DNA of 64,000 nt from Haloferax mucosum ATCC BAA-1512 (GCF_000337815.1 NZ_AOLN01000013.1:248001-312000); one strand, 5' to 3'. Numbered from the stretch's first letter, positions 53,293 to 63,072 are shown. Translations and numbers: made by a program. The notes: generated from the sequence alone by a model not told the origin.

Positions 53293-53591
53293 GCACCGAG
53301 CGTCACACAACCGACGGTTGGGACGGACAGGCGCTCGCCGGTCTCGGTGCACTCGTCGTCGCCGCGCCGGTGTTCGCGTGGGCGGCGGCCCAAGTCGGCT
53401 ACGCCGAACCGCTCGACGTCGCGGCCGAGATGACCGGCGCGTCGGCGTCGGCGCTCTCGCTTCACGCGGGTCTCTTCCCGGACTACACGGTCCCCGGTCT
53501 CGACCCGTACGTCGGGACGTTCGTCTCGGCGCTCGTCGGGACGCTCCTGTGTCTCGGCGTCGCACTGCGAATCGGGTCGGCACTGGAGTAA
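53289..53591 (+). CDS. PDGLE domain membrane protein (CbiN-like role)
   Basis: This 100-residue protein starts with GTG inside the cbiM stop and has two helices: GLGALVVAAPVFAWAAAQVGY and VGTFVSALVGTLLCLGVALR. Between them lies FPDYTVPGLDPY, the typical PDGLE/CbiN-associated loop (Pro-Asp-Tyr-x-Val-Pro). The PDGLE protein takes the place of CbiN as the small partner of CbiM. The two genes are therefore one transport module. No cobalamin riboswitch was recognised upstream, though such regulation would be expected if the system serves B12 synthesis. Confidence 0.88.
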   Translation: MSTERHTTDGWDGQALAGLGALVVAAPVFAWAAAQVGYAEPLDVAAEMTGASASALSLHAGLFPDYTVPGLDPYVGTFVSALVGTLLCLGVALRIGSALE

Positions 53592-53643
53592 GCAGTCGTC
53601 CGAGCACAACTCGACCGACTTTTTGACTCGTTGTCCCGCGGCG

Positions 53644-54081
53644 TCACAGCGTGAGTTTCGATACGGACTCGAAACGACTCAGCGCGCGCGGAAACGCCGC
53701 TAACACCGGTAGTGCGCACATCACTGGAACGAGAATACCGAGCCAGAACGCGCCGAATTCGACCTGTACCGCAGAGCCGAGCAGTGCCGTACCGCCGACG
53801 ACGAGGCTGTAGTACGCAGAGCGGATCGGAAGCGTCGGGAGGTGTCCCGGTCGGGGCCACGCGCCGGTCCGGAAGTACTCCCCTCTGAAGGTTCCGACCG
53901 CGAGGGCGCTCACCGTAAGCGACGTTAGCCCCGACAGCGACACCGCTTCCGGGGGTGTCGCCGCCAAGAGGAACCACAGCGTCGGAATCACGAGAACCGA
54001 CACTTCCCACGCGGCGAAAAACACCTGGTCGAGCCACCGGTCGATTCGCTCGATAGATTTCGAGAGCACATCACCACCCAC
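53644..54081 (-). CDS. Small membrane protein with four helices
   Basis: The 145-residue protein has four helices: WEVSVLVIPTLWFLLAA, LSGLTSLTVSALAVGTF, SAYYSLVVGGTALLGSAV and FWLGILVPVMCALPVLAAF. It starts MGGDVLSKSIERIDRWLDQVFFAAW. The 12-residue N-terminal amphipathic lead resembles that of several haloarchaeal membrane proteins. I do not recognise a family; no charged residue sits deep in the helices, so a structural role is as likely as transport. It converges on the PDGLE gene. Confidence 0.7.
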   Translation of the reverse strand: MGGDVLSKSIERIDRWLDQVFFAAWEVSVLVIPTLWFLLAATPPEAVSLSGLTSLTVSALAVGTFRGEYFRTGAWPRPGHLPTLPIRSAYYSLVVGGTALLGSAVQVEFGAFWLGILVPVMCALPVLAAFPRALSRFESVSKLTL

Positions 54082-54441
54082 GGCCGAAAGACGGTCTCGC
54101 GGGTCTAAACCGTTATTCAGGGCGGAATGAACGTCTGGCCGCCTCTTTTGTCGGTCGGTGGCGGCGTCTGTGTTAGCGTCCGAATTTGCGTTGGTGTTAG
54201 CGTCCGAATCTGTGTCAACGTTCTCGTCTACGTCAGCGTCACGTCCGCACCTGCGTCAGCGTCGCATCAGTTCTGAGGGACCGGTTCTGGAGTGCGGTTT
54301 CGAGGTATCGGTTCCGTGTCGAGCGTACTCGGTACGGTCTACAGAAGAAACAAGCGAGTGCCTCGGGGCCGTACGGAAATCTTCGATTTCCGTGATGACG
54401 AGCGACCGGAGGTCTCTCGAACCACTTGACTCCGAGGCGGT
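54082..54441. other. Intergenic region with degenerate repeat, no gene supported
   Basis: The 360-bp gap carries a C/G/T-rich degenerate array at about 54150-54260, with GTGTTAGCGTCCGAAT occurring twice (about 54170 and 54196) and several CGTCAGCGT-like units. On the minus strand it would read as Asp/Ala/Asn repeats for about 30 codons but has no start codon and meets a stop. A 99-residue plus frame at 54158-54457 is Ser/Arg-rich and not credible. Confidence 0.4.
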
Positions 54442-55512
54442 TTACTGGAGCCGGTAGCGGAGAATCGCCGCGATGCCGCCGAGGTTTTTCAACTGCTCGC
54501 CGGGTTGGAACTCGGCGGAGAAGACCGTCACTTCGCCGCCTTTCTGTTCGACGGAGTCGATGATGTCGTTTACGTCGATGTCCCAGTCGCCGTCGCCTTG
54601 TCGCTCCGCGCGAAGCCGGGAGTCGAGGAGGAGGAGTTGCTCGATGGCACCGAACTCGGCCGCTTCTGCGACCTGTTCGACGCCGTAGGCCGCCTTCGCG
54701 CCGGTCGAGATGTTCTCCGTGAGTTCGTCGATGAGGTTGGCTTCCTCGGCGATACGGGTCTGTTTCTGTACGTCGTCAACCGCGCCGCGTTTGAGCACTT
54801 CGTGGACGCCGCGGTCGCCGACACCGGCGGTATCGACGGTCGTGACGATGTTCTCGGCGACTTCGCTGTAGTTGTTCTCGAAGTAGTCCAGCGCGTCGTT
54901 TTTCGTAAAGCCGGGACCGGCGAGGATGATGGCGTCTACTTCGAGGTGTGAGAGGGCAGCGCCGAGTTCGTCGAACAACTCGGAGCGCGGGCGGGCGTAC
55001 TCGCCCTTCCCGGTCGGTTTCGTGAGCGACGCGTACTCCTCGGTGCCGTACTGGGCGACCGTGTGGATGTAGGCCGCGCCCTCTTCGACCGTGGCGATAG
55101 CCACGTCGGGGTTTTCGGCGGCCTGTTCGGCCGTCTCGATGCGGTCGATTTGGTCGGCTTTGAAATGCTTCTCGATGGTTATCTCGGCGCGCTCTTCGAC
55201 GTTGAGCGTGTGGTGGTGGCCGAGTTGGTCTTCGCGGGAACACGAGACGATGACGCCGCCGACGCGGAGTCGGTTGGCAAAGCGGGCGAACTCGATATCA
55301 TCGACTTCGATAGTGACGTGGAGGTGTTCGCGCTCGCCGCCGGTATCTCGCATCTGGTCGTCGTCGCGTTGGATGCGGCGGGTGGTGTCGCCGGAGACCA
55401 AATCACCCGGTTCGAGGACGTACGAGAGGTGCCAGAGGTCGTCAACGTTCTCGGGGACGAGCGTGATTCGCTCGCGTCCCTCCTCGCCTCGACCGCGGCT
55501 CGAAATGCGCAT
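54442..55512 (-). CDS. pelA: mRNA surveillance protein pelota
   Basis: Pelota (Dom34) recognises stalled ribosomes with aABCE1/ABCE1 and splits them. The 356-residue protein has an Sm-like first domain ([23 protein letters not shown] near residues 18-40), the eRF1-like domain 2 ([15 protein letters not shown] and [20 protein letters not shown] near 118-155) and an eRF1-like domain 3 near 265-350 ending LRYRLQ. The eRF1 GGQ motif is absent, as expected for pelota. It lies 1.8 kb from RqcH with two DUF4013 genes between, all on the same strand. Confidence 0.96.
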   Translation of the reverse strand: MRISSRGRGEEGRERITLVPENVDDLWHLSYVLEPGDLVSGDTTRRIQRDDDQMRDTGGEREHLHVTIEVDDIEFARFANRLRVGGVIVSCSREDQLGHHHTLNVEERAEITIEKHFKADQIDRIETAEQAAENPDVAIATVEEGAAYIHTVAQYGTEEYASLTKPTGKGEYARPRSELFDELGAALSHLEVDAIILAGPGFTKNDALDYFENNYSEVAENIVTTVDTAGVGDRGVHEVLKRGAVDDVQKQTRIAEEANLIDELTENISTGAKAAYGVEQVAEAAEFGAIEQLLLLDSRLRAERQGDGDWDIDVNDIIDSVEQKGGEVTVFSAEFQPGEQLKNLGGIAAILRYRLQ

Positions 55513-55557
55513 GTACGTCCGGTCGTCGCGGAACAGAAAAGAGTCCTGCTATCGCGG

Positions 55558-56301
55558 TTACGGCTCCGAGGCGCGGCCGAGACCGGCGGCGTAACCCCGT
55601 CCCCACAAGTAGACCGACGCCACTCTCGCGTAAAAGAGGATGAAAAACCCGACGAGGAGGATAGAAAGCAGGTTCCCGATGCTACCGATGACTATCGTGA
55701 CGACAGCGGCGAGTGCCCACCCGATTGCGTACTCTCTCGTGAACGCGCCTTTGAGAATCGTCCGGACGTGGAACCCAGCGCCGAAGTAACCCTTAATGGC
55801 AAAGTTCGCTCCGGCGGCGGGAACCACATAGGAGACGAACAGTCCGAGGACGAAGACGAAGGCGAAGCCACCGATACCGACGAGACCAAGCCCGACGTTC
55901 GTCGCTTGGGTGGCCGCAGATGCGGACTGCGGTATCGATTCGAGAGCGGCCGAACCGAAGCCGAGGGCCACGGGGAGACTGAACAGTGGAACTAGGACGA
56001 CGAGACTCCAGACGAACAGGATGGCGAGCAGTTTCAGGCCGTCAACGACGAGTCCACCCCAATTTGTGAACGACGGCGCATCTGTCGCCCCGTTCGCGGC
56101 GGCCTGCATAGCCCGGACGTAGTATCCCTCAAGGAGTGCGGTCGTGACCAGCAACAGCGGTATCGACAGGAGAAATACGAACGGAACGAGAGCGGAGAGG
56201 ACGACGAGAACCGACGAGGCGATGACGAGGATACCACCGATTACGGTCGTCGCAAACCAGTCGTCGCTCCGTTTGAGAAACCACAACGCGTCGGAGAGCA
56301 T
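55558..56301 (-). CDS. DUF4013 family membrane protein (copy A)
   Basis: This 247-residue protein has about six helices. It starts MLSDALWFLKRSDDWFATTVIGGILVIASS, has PFVFLLSIPLLLVTTALLEGYYVRAM near 40 and the family segment FTNWGGLVVDGLKLLAILFVW near 80, and further helices to the end (LSILLVGFFILFYARVASVYLWGRGY). DUF4013 proteins are widespread in archaea and bacteria with no known function. Copy B follows upstream, and both share the start motif MLS and W-G-x-x-x-x-D-G-L-K. They probably form a pair. Confidence 0.9.
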   Translation of the reverse strand: MLSDALWFLKRSDDWFATTVIGGILVIASSVLVVLSALVPFVFLLSIPLLLVTTALLEGYYVRAMQAAANGATDAPSFTNWGGLVVDGLKLLAILFVWSLVVLVPLFSLPVALGFGSAALESIPQSASAATQATNVGLGLVGIGGFAFVFVLGLFVSYVVPAAGANFAIKGYFGAGFHVRTILKGAFTREYAIGWALAAVVTIVIGSIGNLLSILLVGFFILFYARVASVYLWGRGYAAGLGRASEP

Positions 56302-56368
56302 AACGAACAGCTATCGCTCCGCGAGCGGTTTAGATATTCCGTCGAAAATTCGGATTTCGAGTGACAGG

Positions 56369-57091
56369 TTAGACGGCCGGCTGTTCGCCCGGCGTCTGTC
56401 CTTCGTCCATCATCTCGATGTCGTGGAGTTCGCCCCACGTCTTGCCGATGATGTAGTACGCGGCGATAGCGGCGTAGAACGTCACGAACGGGCCGAGCAG
56501 GAAGCTGGCCAACTGTCCCAACAGGGGGATGACGTTCAGCACGCTGAGGACGAGCGACGCCGCGAACAGGACGGCGAAGGCCATGAGCCACGCAGTCGCG
56601 TACTTTCCGGACAGCAGGATGGGGCGGAGCGTCCCGATGTCGAAGGCCGCACCCATGCGGTCGGTCTCGGCGTAGTTCGACAGCGCCGCCGGGATGACGT
56701 AGGCGGCGAAGAGGCCGAGAACGGACGCGACCAGGATACCGACGAGCGTGACGACGCCGCCGAAGATACCCGCCGTATCTGAGCCGCCGCCGGCAACGAT
56801 GCCGACGATACCCGCGAAGCCGAACACCGCGGCGATGAGCGCCGGAATGAGGCTATACACGAACGCGATTGCGAAGCCTTTCAACCCGTCGATGGTCATG
56901 TCGCCCCAGTCGTCGAACACCGGAGGTTCCTCGTCTCCCTTCATGGTCGCACGAACGACCCGAAGGAGATAGCCGATGACGAGGAACACCGGAATGACGA
57001 ACACGCCCAACAGACTCAGTACACCACCGATAAGGACTGTCTTTACCCAGTCCTCACTGTTTCTTGGATAGTTGATTGATTCTGAAAGCAT
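56369..57091 (-). CDS. DUF4013 family membrane protein (copy B)
   Basis: From ATG 57091 this is a 240-residue paralogue of copy A. It starts MLSESINYPRNSEDWVKTVLIGGVLSLLG, with DWGDMTIDGLKGFAIAFVYSLIPALIAAVFGFAGI in the middle and GPFVTFYAAIAAYYIIGKTWGEL near the end. Helix order matches copy A, and a Gly-rich loop GIVAGGGSDTAGI lies between helices. The start at 57091 aligns with copy A; the ATG three codons earlier would add only MIP. Tandem duplication followed by divergence is the simplest origin. Confidence 0.9.
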   Translation of the reverse strand: MLSESINYPRNSEDWVKTVLIGGVLSLLGVFVIPVFLVIGYLLRVVRATMKGDEEPPVFDDWGDMTIDGLKGFAIAFVYSLIPALIAAVFGFAGIVGIVAGGGSDTAGIFGGVVTLVGILVASVLGLFAAYVIPAALSNYAETDRMGAAFDIGTLRPILLSGKYATAWLMAFAVLFAASLVLSVLNVIPLLGQLASFLLGPFVTFYAAIAAYYIIGKTWGELHDIEMMDEGQTPGEQPAV

Positions 57092-57264
57092 TGGAATCAC
57101 CGAGCGCAGTCACCCAATCACACGGCATCGAGCCGACCAACCGGTTGTGAATGTCACCCACGCTCGGCCAAACATTACGTCGAGAAAGTATATAATGTTG
57201 TACCCGTCTCAACAGAATAACTGAGGATTAATCAAAAATCGGGGTTTCAGCGCCTGGTACGGGT

Positions 57265-59370
57265 TTATTCGTCCACAATATCGCTCCCACCGGGTGGGAG
57301 GAACTCCTGAATCTGGTCCGCGGATGCAATTTTTCTGACGAACGATTTGTCGGCAAAGCGTTCTCGGAGTCTGCGATAACACAGTTTTGCGGCGTCGTTC
57401 TGAGCGTATCGGCCGGGAGTGAGCGTCAACGTCGTCTCCGCGCGCGACTCGATAGCCGACGGCGGGCCGCCGATGACTCGCGTCTCGTCTTCGCACTGGA
57501 TGCCGACCGCGACTTTGGCGGGCACGTCTTCGAAATATCGCCGGTCGCCGCGGATGACGAAACTTCCTTTGTCGATGTACTCGCCGGATTCGGGCGTCTT
57601 CGACACCTGCGAGGGTTCGACCATGTAGGCGTCGTCGGCGAAGCGGCCTTCCTTCCAGATAGACGAGTACGCGACCGCGAACTGCGCGGCTTCCCGAAGC
57701 GTCTCCTCAGAGAAATCGACCTTCTGTGCGGGTTCGCTCGGACCCGTCGCTTTCAGGAGCGTGACCGGGCCGCCGTGGGCCTGCGTGTGGAAAAAGCGGT
57801 CGTGTTTGCTCATGTACTTTTTCACCAACTCCTCGTTTTGGTCGGCGTTGCGGCCGCCGACGACGAGATAGCCACTGGACGTGTAGAACCAACGGAACCG
57901 CTCGAACCAGTGTTCGGTCGATTTGACCGGCACGGATTCGAGCGAGAGCCAATCGGTCTCTTCTGGTTCGTCGTCCTCGTCGGCGTCGCCCCCGCCGTCG
58001 TCCGCCTCCCACTCGTCGCGGCGGCGCTTTGCCGCCTCCAGTTCCTCGCGGGTGTCTTCGATGGCCGCGAGCGCACCCTCTTTTTTCTCTTGGATGCGCT
58101 TTGCCTCCGTGTAGAGTCGGTCGGCGTTCTTTTCGACACCCATCGACACGTCGAGGGTGACGCTCGTGCCGTCGAGTTCGACGGTGACCGTCCCGTTCGC
58201 GCTATCGACGTTCGTGACGGCCTCTGCCGCAGGGATGCCTTGGTCCGCGCCTTCGTCGAGCGTGACGGCAATCTCGTCCCACGGAACTCCCTGTTCGCGG
58301 GCGTCGCGGACCGTCGAAAGCACGTCGTCAGCGAGGTCGTAGTTGGCATAGAGGAGTTCAGCGCGCTCGCGCTCTTCGTCTGCTTGCTGATCGAACCCCT
58401 CGATTGCCTGTTCTTGCTGTTCGATGATGCGTTCTTGCTTGGCTATTTGTTCCTCGAAGTCGGGACGATTCGAGGTCGCTTCCTGTTCGTCCGCGGTTAA
58501 ATCGAGGCGGAAGAAGTACTCGTCGAGCGCCTCGTTGAACGTCTCGTAGGCCTCCTCGTCGAGACCGGCGTTCTGATGTTCCTGTAACGGGAACGGCGTC
58601 ACGTCCACGACTTCGCCGTCGTCAGCGAGGTAGAGACGCGGATCGAACTCGCCGGAACGAACCTGCTGGCGAAGGTTGACGATGGCGTCGTAGATGGCGT
58701 CGTAGTCGTCTTCAGTGGCGTCTTCGATGTCGAGCGTTTTCTCGACCCCGGCGCGGGTACACAACTCCTCTGCGTACAGGCCGCCGAGGTTCAGTTGGGT
58801 TGCGATGGTGCGCACGACGTCGGTATCCGACTGCTCCATGTGACGGCCGAGCGCGTCTCTGCTGATGGTAAGTGGGTCGAGTCGAGAGGATGGATACTCG
58901 TACTGCGACCCGGGTGCGACGGTCCGCGATTTGAGGCGGACTGTCTCCAGACTGCGGACGACTTCGCCCGTCTCGTCGAGGATTGCGATGTTACCCTGAC
59001 CGAACAGTTCGACGACGATTTTCGTGTTCTCGTCGCCGCGTTCGAAGGTGAACGTCAGAATACGGTCGAACTCGTACTGTTCGACTCCGGCGAAATCGGC
59101 CCCGCTGAGCCGGTTTCGAAGCATCATCGCAAAGTTCGGCGGGCGACCGGGGGCGTCCGGAACGTGCTCCTGTGCGGCGAGGTGTGCGCGCTTGATGTCG
59201 CCGACTTCCAAGAGGAGTTCGAGACGGCCGCGGTCGAAGTCCCGCATCTTGAGGCGAAGCAGGTCGTCGCCGTAGAGGTACGCCTTATCGACTTTCGCGC
59301 CCTCGTACCGATTCATCTCGGTGACGAGAGCCGCGAGATCGACGCTCGTGAGTTCCCGCTTCGGGTCCAT
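57265..59370 (-). CDS. rqcH: Ribosome quality control factor RqcH (NFACT family)
   Basis: RqcH (NEMF/Rqc2 family) binds split large subunits that still carry a stalled peptidyl-tRNA and can add C-terminal alanine tails. The 701-residue protein opens MDPKRELTSVDLAALVTEMNR. The NFACT-N domain includes LLLEVGDIKRAHLAAQ and PPNFAMMLRNRLSG (residues 45-90). A coiled coil covers about 345-385 (EEQIAKQERIIEQQEQAIEGF). The NFACT-R region has FRWFYTSSGYLVVGGRNADQNE near 525, then YMSKHDRFFHTQAHGGPV. The ATG at 59493 is rejected because the added 41 residues are unlike the family. Confidence 0.95.
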   Translation of the reverse strand: MDPKRELTSVDLAALVTEMNRYEGAKVDKAYLYGDDLLRLKMRDFDRGRLELLLEVGDIKRAHLAAQEHVPDAPGRPPNFAMMLRNRLSGADFAGVEQYEFDRILTFTFERGDENTKIVVELFGQGNIAILDETGEVVRSLETVRLKSRTVAPGSQYEYPSSRLDPLTISRDALGRHMEQSDTDVVRTIATQLNLGGLYAEELCTRAGVEKTLDIEDATEDDYDAIYDAIVNLRQQVRSGEFDPRLYLADDGEVVDVTPFPLQEHQNAGLDEEAYETFNEALDEYFFRLDLTADEQEATSNRPDFEEQIAKQERIIEQQEQAIEGFDQQADEERERAELLYANYDLADDVLSTVRDAREQGVPWDEIAVTLDEGADQGIPAAEAVTNVDSANGTVTVELDGTSVTLDVSMGVEKNADRLYTEAKRIQEKKEGALAAIEDTREELEAAKRRRDEWEADDGGGDADEDDEPEETDWLSLESVPVKSTEHWFERFRWFYTSSGYLVVGGRNADQNEELVKKYMSKHDRFFHTQAHGGPVTLLKATGPSEPAQKVDFSEETLREAAQFAVAYSSIWKEGRFADDAYMVEPSQVSKTPESGEYIDKGSFVIRGDRRYFEDVPAKVAVGIQCEDETRVIGGPPSAIESRAETTLTLTPGRYAQNDAAKLCYRRLRERFADKSFVRKIASADQIQEFLPPGGSDIVDE

Positions 59371-59495
59371 GAACTGGCTTTTTCGCGGCGGACGAAAAGG
59401 GGTATCGTTTCTGTGGGTCGCCGTCCCGGGGACGTTTCTGCGACTTGCCGTGTCGGGGGAAGATACTTGTCGCACAGCTAGAATTACAATCACAA

Positions 59496-60839
59496 ATGAA
59501 ATCCCGCTCCGCCGTTCTCGCCTTCCTTCTCGTCGTCGCTATGCTTCCGGCCGCGACGACAGCGACGATGGGAAGTCCCCCGCCCCAAACCGCCTGTATC
59601 GTCTGTGGAACCGAATTCGAGTACGTCGCAGACGCCGCCGGCGTCAACCTCACCGTCGAGTCGAGCGAGATGCACGTCCGAATAGACGACGACGGCGTCG
59701 GTCACTGGACGGCCCGCGTGACGGTAGACGACGCGGCCGCGACGACCTTCCGCGAGAATCCCGACCTGCTCGATACCGTCGTCCGGCAGACGTTCGAAGA
59801 GCGTCGCGGACTCGTAGATGACCCCCACGACCTCGATAGCCGACTCGTCGGTGAGACGGTCGTCGTGACGTTCACCGTCCCCGAGATGGCCTCGGACGGC
59901 GTCGGTGACGTGCTTCTCGTAGACTACTTCAACGACCCGACCGGCACGCGGCACGTCTACGTCGAGGCAGACCGGTTCGTCGTCACCGGTCCCGAGGGGT
60001 CCGCTCTCCTCAACGACCCGCCGGGGACGACGACCAACGAGACGGCGGCGATGTGGAGCGACGACGGACAGTACATCTCCACAATCGACAGTCAGACGTA
60101 CCTCACGTTCGGTCCCGATGGGGGGCTTACGGGCACGGCCGCGGCCTACGCGAGCATCGCCGTCGATTCGGGACCGAATCTGCTCTCGGACCTCGCTTGG
60201 GCCGCGTTCGTACCGACGCTCATGCTGGTAAACGGTATTCTCCTCATTCAGTACGTCAACCGCCGCGTCGGCGATAGTCGAGGGTCGCGGCGTCGATTCG
60301 GGACGGTCGTCGGTGCTCTCGGCATCATCTGGTCGCTTTGTCTCGTCGCGCTCAGAATGTTCTCGGGCGGTATCAGCGTCATGGCGTGGGTGTTCGGCCT
60401 GCAACTCGTCGGCTTCGGGTTGGTCGCGGTGAAACGGCCGGGTCTCATCGACTTCCGGCGACTCGTCGCCGCGGCAGTCGGACCGCCGGTCGTCGCCGCC
60501 GTTGGCGTCTCGGTCGTGACTGCCCCGTCGGTTCCGTGGAACGTTCCGAGCGCCCTCGCACTCGGGACGGCAATCGTCCTGTTTCTGCCGCTCGGGTACG
60601 GTGCGCGGCGCGACACCGAGACGCGACCGCTGGCGCTCGCCATCGCCTCGTCACCGGTCGTGTTCACCATCCCGGCGCTCCCGCTCGGCGGGTGGGGACC
60701 GGGATTCATGGCACTCTTGCTTGTCGTGTGGGGATGCCTCGCGCTCGCAACCGGCGCGCTCGTGTATCGACTCGGGTGGACCCTGGCTGGATGGGTTCCG
60801 GACGAAACGCCACCGACTGACGATGCGACGAGCGCGTGA
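59496..60839 (+). CDS. Exported and membrane-anchored protein with extracellular N-terminal domain
   Basis: The 447-residue protein has a signal peptide (MKSRSAVLAFLLVVAMLPAATTA). An external beta-rich domain of about 190 residues follows, including ACIVCGTEFEYVADAAGVNL and EMHVRIDDDGVGHWTARVTVDD. Six to seven helices occupy the C-terminal half (LAWAAFVPTLMLVNGILLIQ to MALLLVVWGCLALATGALV). This layout matches haloarchaeal membrane proteins of the DUF7345-type; no catalytic motif is evident. It diverges from rqcH and has an ATG at 59496 shortly after an A/T-rich stretch (CTAGAATTACAATCACAA), compatible with a short leader. Confidence 0.82.
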   Translation: MKSRSAVLAFLLVVAMLPAATTATMGSPPPQTACIVCGTEFEYVADAAGVNLTVESSEMHVRIDDDGVGHWTARVTVDDAAATTFRENPDLLDTVVRQTFEERRGLVDDPHDLDSRLVGETVVVTFTVPEMASDGVGDVLLVDYFNDPTGTRHVYVEADRFVVTGPEGSALLNDPPGTTTNETAAMWSDDGQYISTIDSQTYLTFGPDGGLTGTAAAYASIAVDSGPNLLSDLAWAAFVPTLMLVNGILLIQYVNRRVGDSRGSRRRFGTVVGALGIIWSLCLVALRMFSGGISVMAWVFGLQLVGFGLVAVKRPGLIDFRRLVAAAVGPPVVAAVGVSVVTAPSVPWNVPSALALGTAIVLFLPLGYGARRDTETRPLALAIASSPVVFTIPALPLGGWGPGFMALLLVVWGCLALATGALVYRLGWTLAGWVPDETPPTDDATSA

Positions 60840-60926
60840 ATCGGGGGAAGCGAGGTGAACCGCTGAACCAGCCGAGTCGGTACCGCCTCCGCAACCATCA
60901 GGTACTCGCCCGTCGAATCTCCGCGC

Positions 60927-61370
60927 ATGACCGACTCCGAAGTTCGCGTCGTCGCCACCGATGACGAGCGCGAGGACGCGTTTGCCGTCCGAAAAGCCGT
61001 GTTCGTCCGCGAACAGGGCGTTGACGAGGAATTGGAGTGGGACGAGTACGACGATGCCGATTCGTCGGCCGTCCACTTCGTCGGCTACCGCGACGGTGAG
61101 GCGGTCGGTGCGGCCCGACTACGCGAGTACGAACCCGACGTCGGCAAAGTCGAACGCGTCGCGGTTCTCGAATCCGTCCGTAGCGAAGGGTGGGGAAGAA
61201 GACTGATGGCCGCCCTCGAATCGGAAGCCAACGAACGCGGATTCGACCGGCTCGTGCTTCACGGGCAAACCTCCGCCGAGGGATTCTACCACGAGTTGGG
61301 CTACGAGACGACGAGCGACGTGTTCGACGAAGCGGGCATTCCGCACGTCGAGATGGAAAAACGCCTCTGA
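60927..61370 (+). CDS. GNAT-family acetyltransferase (ElaA/YjcF type)
   Basis: This 147-residue protein has the ElaA-type lead AFAVRKAVFVREQGVDEELEWDEYD near residues 18-43, the acetyl-CoA motif VLESVRSEGWGRRLMAAL near 79-96 and the C-terminal HGQTSAEGFYHELGYE. Family members are small acetyltransferases of unknown substrate. The length is normal. It follows the exported membrane protein gene by 87 bp and may share its transcript. Confidence 0.88.
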   Translation: MTDSEVRVVATDDEREDAFAVRKAVFVREQGVDEELEWDEYDDADSSAVHFVGYRDGEAVGAARLREYEPDVGKVERVAVLESVRSEGWGRRLMAALESEANERGFDRLVLHGQTSAEGFYHELGYETTSDVFDEAGIPHVEMEKRL

Positions 61371-61490
61371 GTTCGACCGAAAACCAGCGGACGGAAGTAC
61401 GCCGATCCGTGGTTTTGCTCGCCGAAAATGAAAACTCAAGGACAAATTCCGGCGTGTGGTAGAAAATCAAATGAGATAATCGGCAGAATA

Positions 61491-61500
61491 CCTATATACG
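61491..61500 (+). promoter_or_regulatory. TATA-like box for the chemotaxis transducer
   Basis: CCTATATACG lies 23-32 bp upstream of the ATG at 61523, fitting a leaderless message for the transducer gene. Confidence 0.5.
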
Positions 61501-61522
61501 ACTCCTCATACGTCCTTCGGCC

Positions 61523-63034
61523 ATGCTCAACGCGCTCTCGTCACTCGTCGTGGGGGCAGTGACCAGTTCGGAGACACAGCAAACCGCGGACGGGTCGTCA
61601 GCGATGGCCGCCAAGCCGATGTTGGACGCGCTTCCGATGCCCGCGTTCGCACTCGACGACGAGGGAACCGTCATCGAGTGGAACAAGACGGCGACCGCGA
61701 TGTTCGAAATCTCGCGCGACGAAATTCTCGGGCTTTCGGAGCCGGAGGCGGCCAAACTCGTTACGTACGAAGACGACGGCGAAGCCAAGACGCTCGCCGG
61801 AAAGGTCCACGAGAACCCGCGGAACGCGGACAGTCGCTACGATGTCGAGCGGCGAGACCTTCCCGCGGGACCCGTCTACATCGACGAACGCGCACTCGTC
61901 AACGCCGGCGGCAAGACGGTGTACCTCTCGTTCAAGGTGATTCCCGTCTTCGACGCCGACGGCGACCTCGAAGCAGTCGTCGAAATCGTCCAAGACCAAA
62001 GCGAAGAGAGGCGACGGCGCGACGCGCTTCATACCCTCGTCTCCGAGGTGACGGCGACGCTCGAAGCGCTCGCCGACGGTGACCTCGACAGACGAGTCAG
62101 CTACGACGCCAGCGTAACCGAGCACGTTGACGACGAACTGCTCGACATCCTCGACGCGGTAGACGAGACCGCGTCGTGCTTCGAACAGGTCGTCGAAGAG
62201 ATGGAAGCCCACGCGTCCGACCTCGCTTCGTTCGTCGATACGGCGGATGCCGCCGCCGAGGAGATTTCCGACCAGACGACCGAACAGCAGACCGAACTCG
62301 CGTCGGTCAGAAACGAGATGGAGTCGTTCAGCGCGACGATGGAAGAGGTCGCGGCGAGTTCGACGGAGGTCGCAAACGCCTCGTCGCGCGCCCGCGACAA
62401 CATCCAGTCGTCGCTCGAATCGACGAAAGAGACACAGACGGTTACGGACGAGGTGAAACACCGAAGCGAGAACCTCGTCGATACCGTCGCGGACCTCGAA
62501 GACGAGATGGTCGAAATCGAAGAGGTCGCCGCCGTTATCTCCGATATCGCAGACCGGACGAACATCCTCGCGCTCAACGCGAACATCGAGGCGGCGCGGG
62601 CGGGCGAGGCGGGCGAAGGCTTCGCCGTCGTCGCCGGCGAGGTGAAATCGCTCGCCGACGAGACGCAGTCTCACACCGAGCGAATTTCAGAGCGAATCAA
62701 CGCCATCCAAGAGCGGGCGACGAAGACCGTTGACCTCGTAGAACAGACGCACTCAGACGTTATCGACGCCGACGATGCCATGTCGGAGACTGTCAGTTCG
62801 CTGACCGAGGCGACCGCAGACGTGGCGGAAGCGGCGGACGGAATCACCGAACTCTCGCGTGCGAGCGACGATCAGGCCGACACCGTCGAAGCCGTCGCCG
62901 CGACCATCGAAGACGTAAACCGCGGTGCAGAAGAGATTTCGGCCGTCTCCGAGACGGTCGTTGAGGTGACAGAAGAACAACGCGTGGCTGCCACTGCTCT
63001 CGACCAGAGTCTCGAATACTTCGACACGGAGTAA
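61523..63034 (+). CDS. Soluble chemotaxis transducer (Htr) with PAS domain
   Basis: The 503-residue methyl-accepting chemotaxis protein has no membrane helix, so it senses a cytoplasmic signal. Residues about 35-155 are a PAS-type sensor ([28 protein letters not shown] ... [18 protein letters not shown]). The rest is a long coiled coil with the signalling hairpin [33 protein letters not shown] near 345-378, which binds CheW/CheA, and Glu/Gln methylation-type residues in the flanking helices. It fits haloarchaeal cytoplasmic transducers of the HtrXI kind, ligand unknown. No chemotaxis genes adjoin it. Confidence 0.93.
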   Translation: MLNALSSLVVGAVTSSETQQTADGSSAMAAKPMLDALPMPAFALDDEGTVIEWNKTATAMFEISRDEILGLSEPEAAKLVTYEDDGEAKTLAGKVHENPRNADSRYDVERRDLPAGPVYIDERALVNAGGKTVYLSFKVIPVFDADGDLEAVVEIVQDQSEERRRRDALHTLVSEVTATLEALADGDLDRRVSYDASVTEHVDDELLDILDAVDETASCFEQVVEEMEAHASDLASFVDTADAAAEEISDQTTEQQTELASVRNEMESFSATMEEVAASSTEVANASSRARDNIQSSLESTKETQTVTDEVKHRSENLVDTVADLEDEMVEIEEVAAVISDIADRTNILALNANIEAARAGEAGEGFAVVAGEVKSLADETQSHTERISERINAIQERATKTVDLVEQTHSDVIDADDAMSETVSSLTEATADVAEAADGITELSRASDDQADTVEAVAATIEDVNRGAEEISAVSETVVEVTEEQRVAATALDQSLEYFDTE

Positions 63035-63072
63035 GTCGGACGAAAGCGACCCCGAGAACGACGCGGGGGCAG

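Noticed and set aside
53100..53650. CbiQ/CbiO genes after the PDGLE gene
   Set aside because: The next gene is a convergent four-helix membrane protein with no ATP-binding or CbiQ motif.
54158..54457. 99-residue plus-strand ORF in the repeat region
   Set aside because: It is Ser/Arg-rich, overlaps the end of pelota in antisense and depends on repeat sequence.
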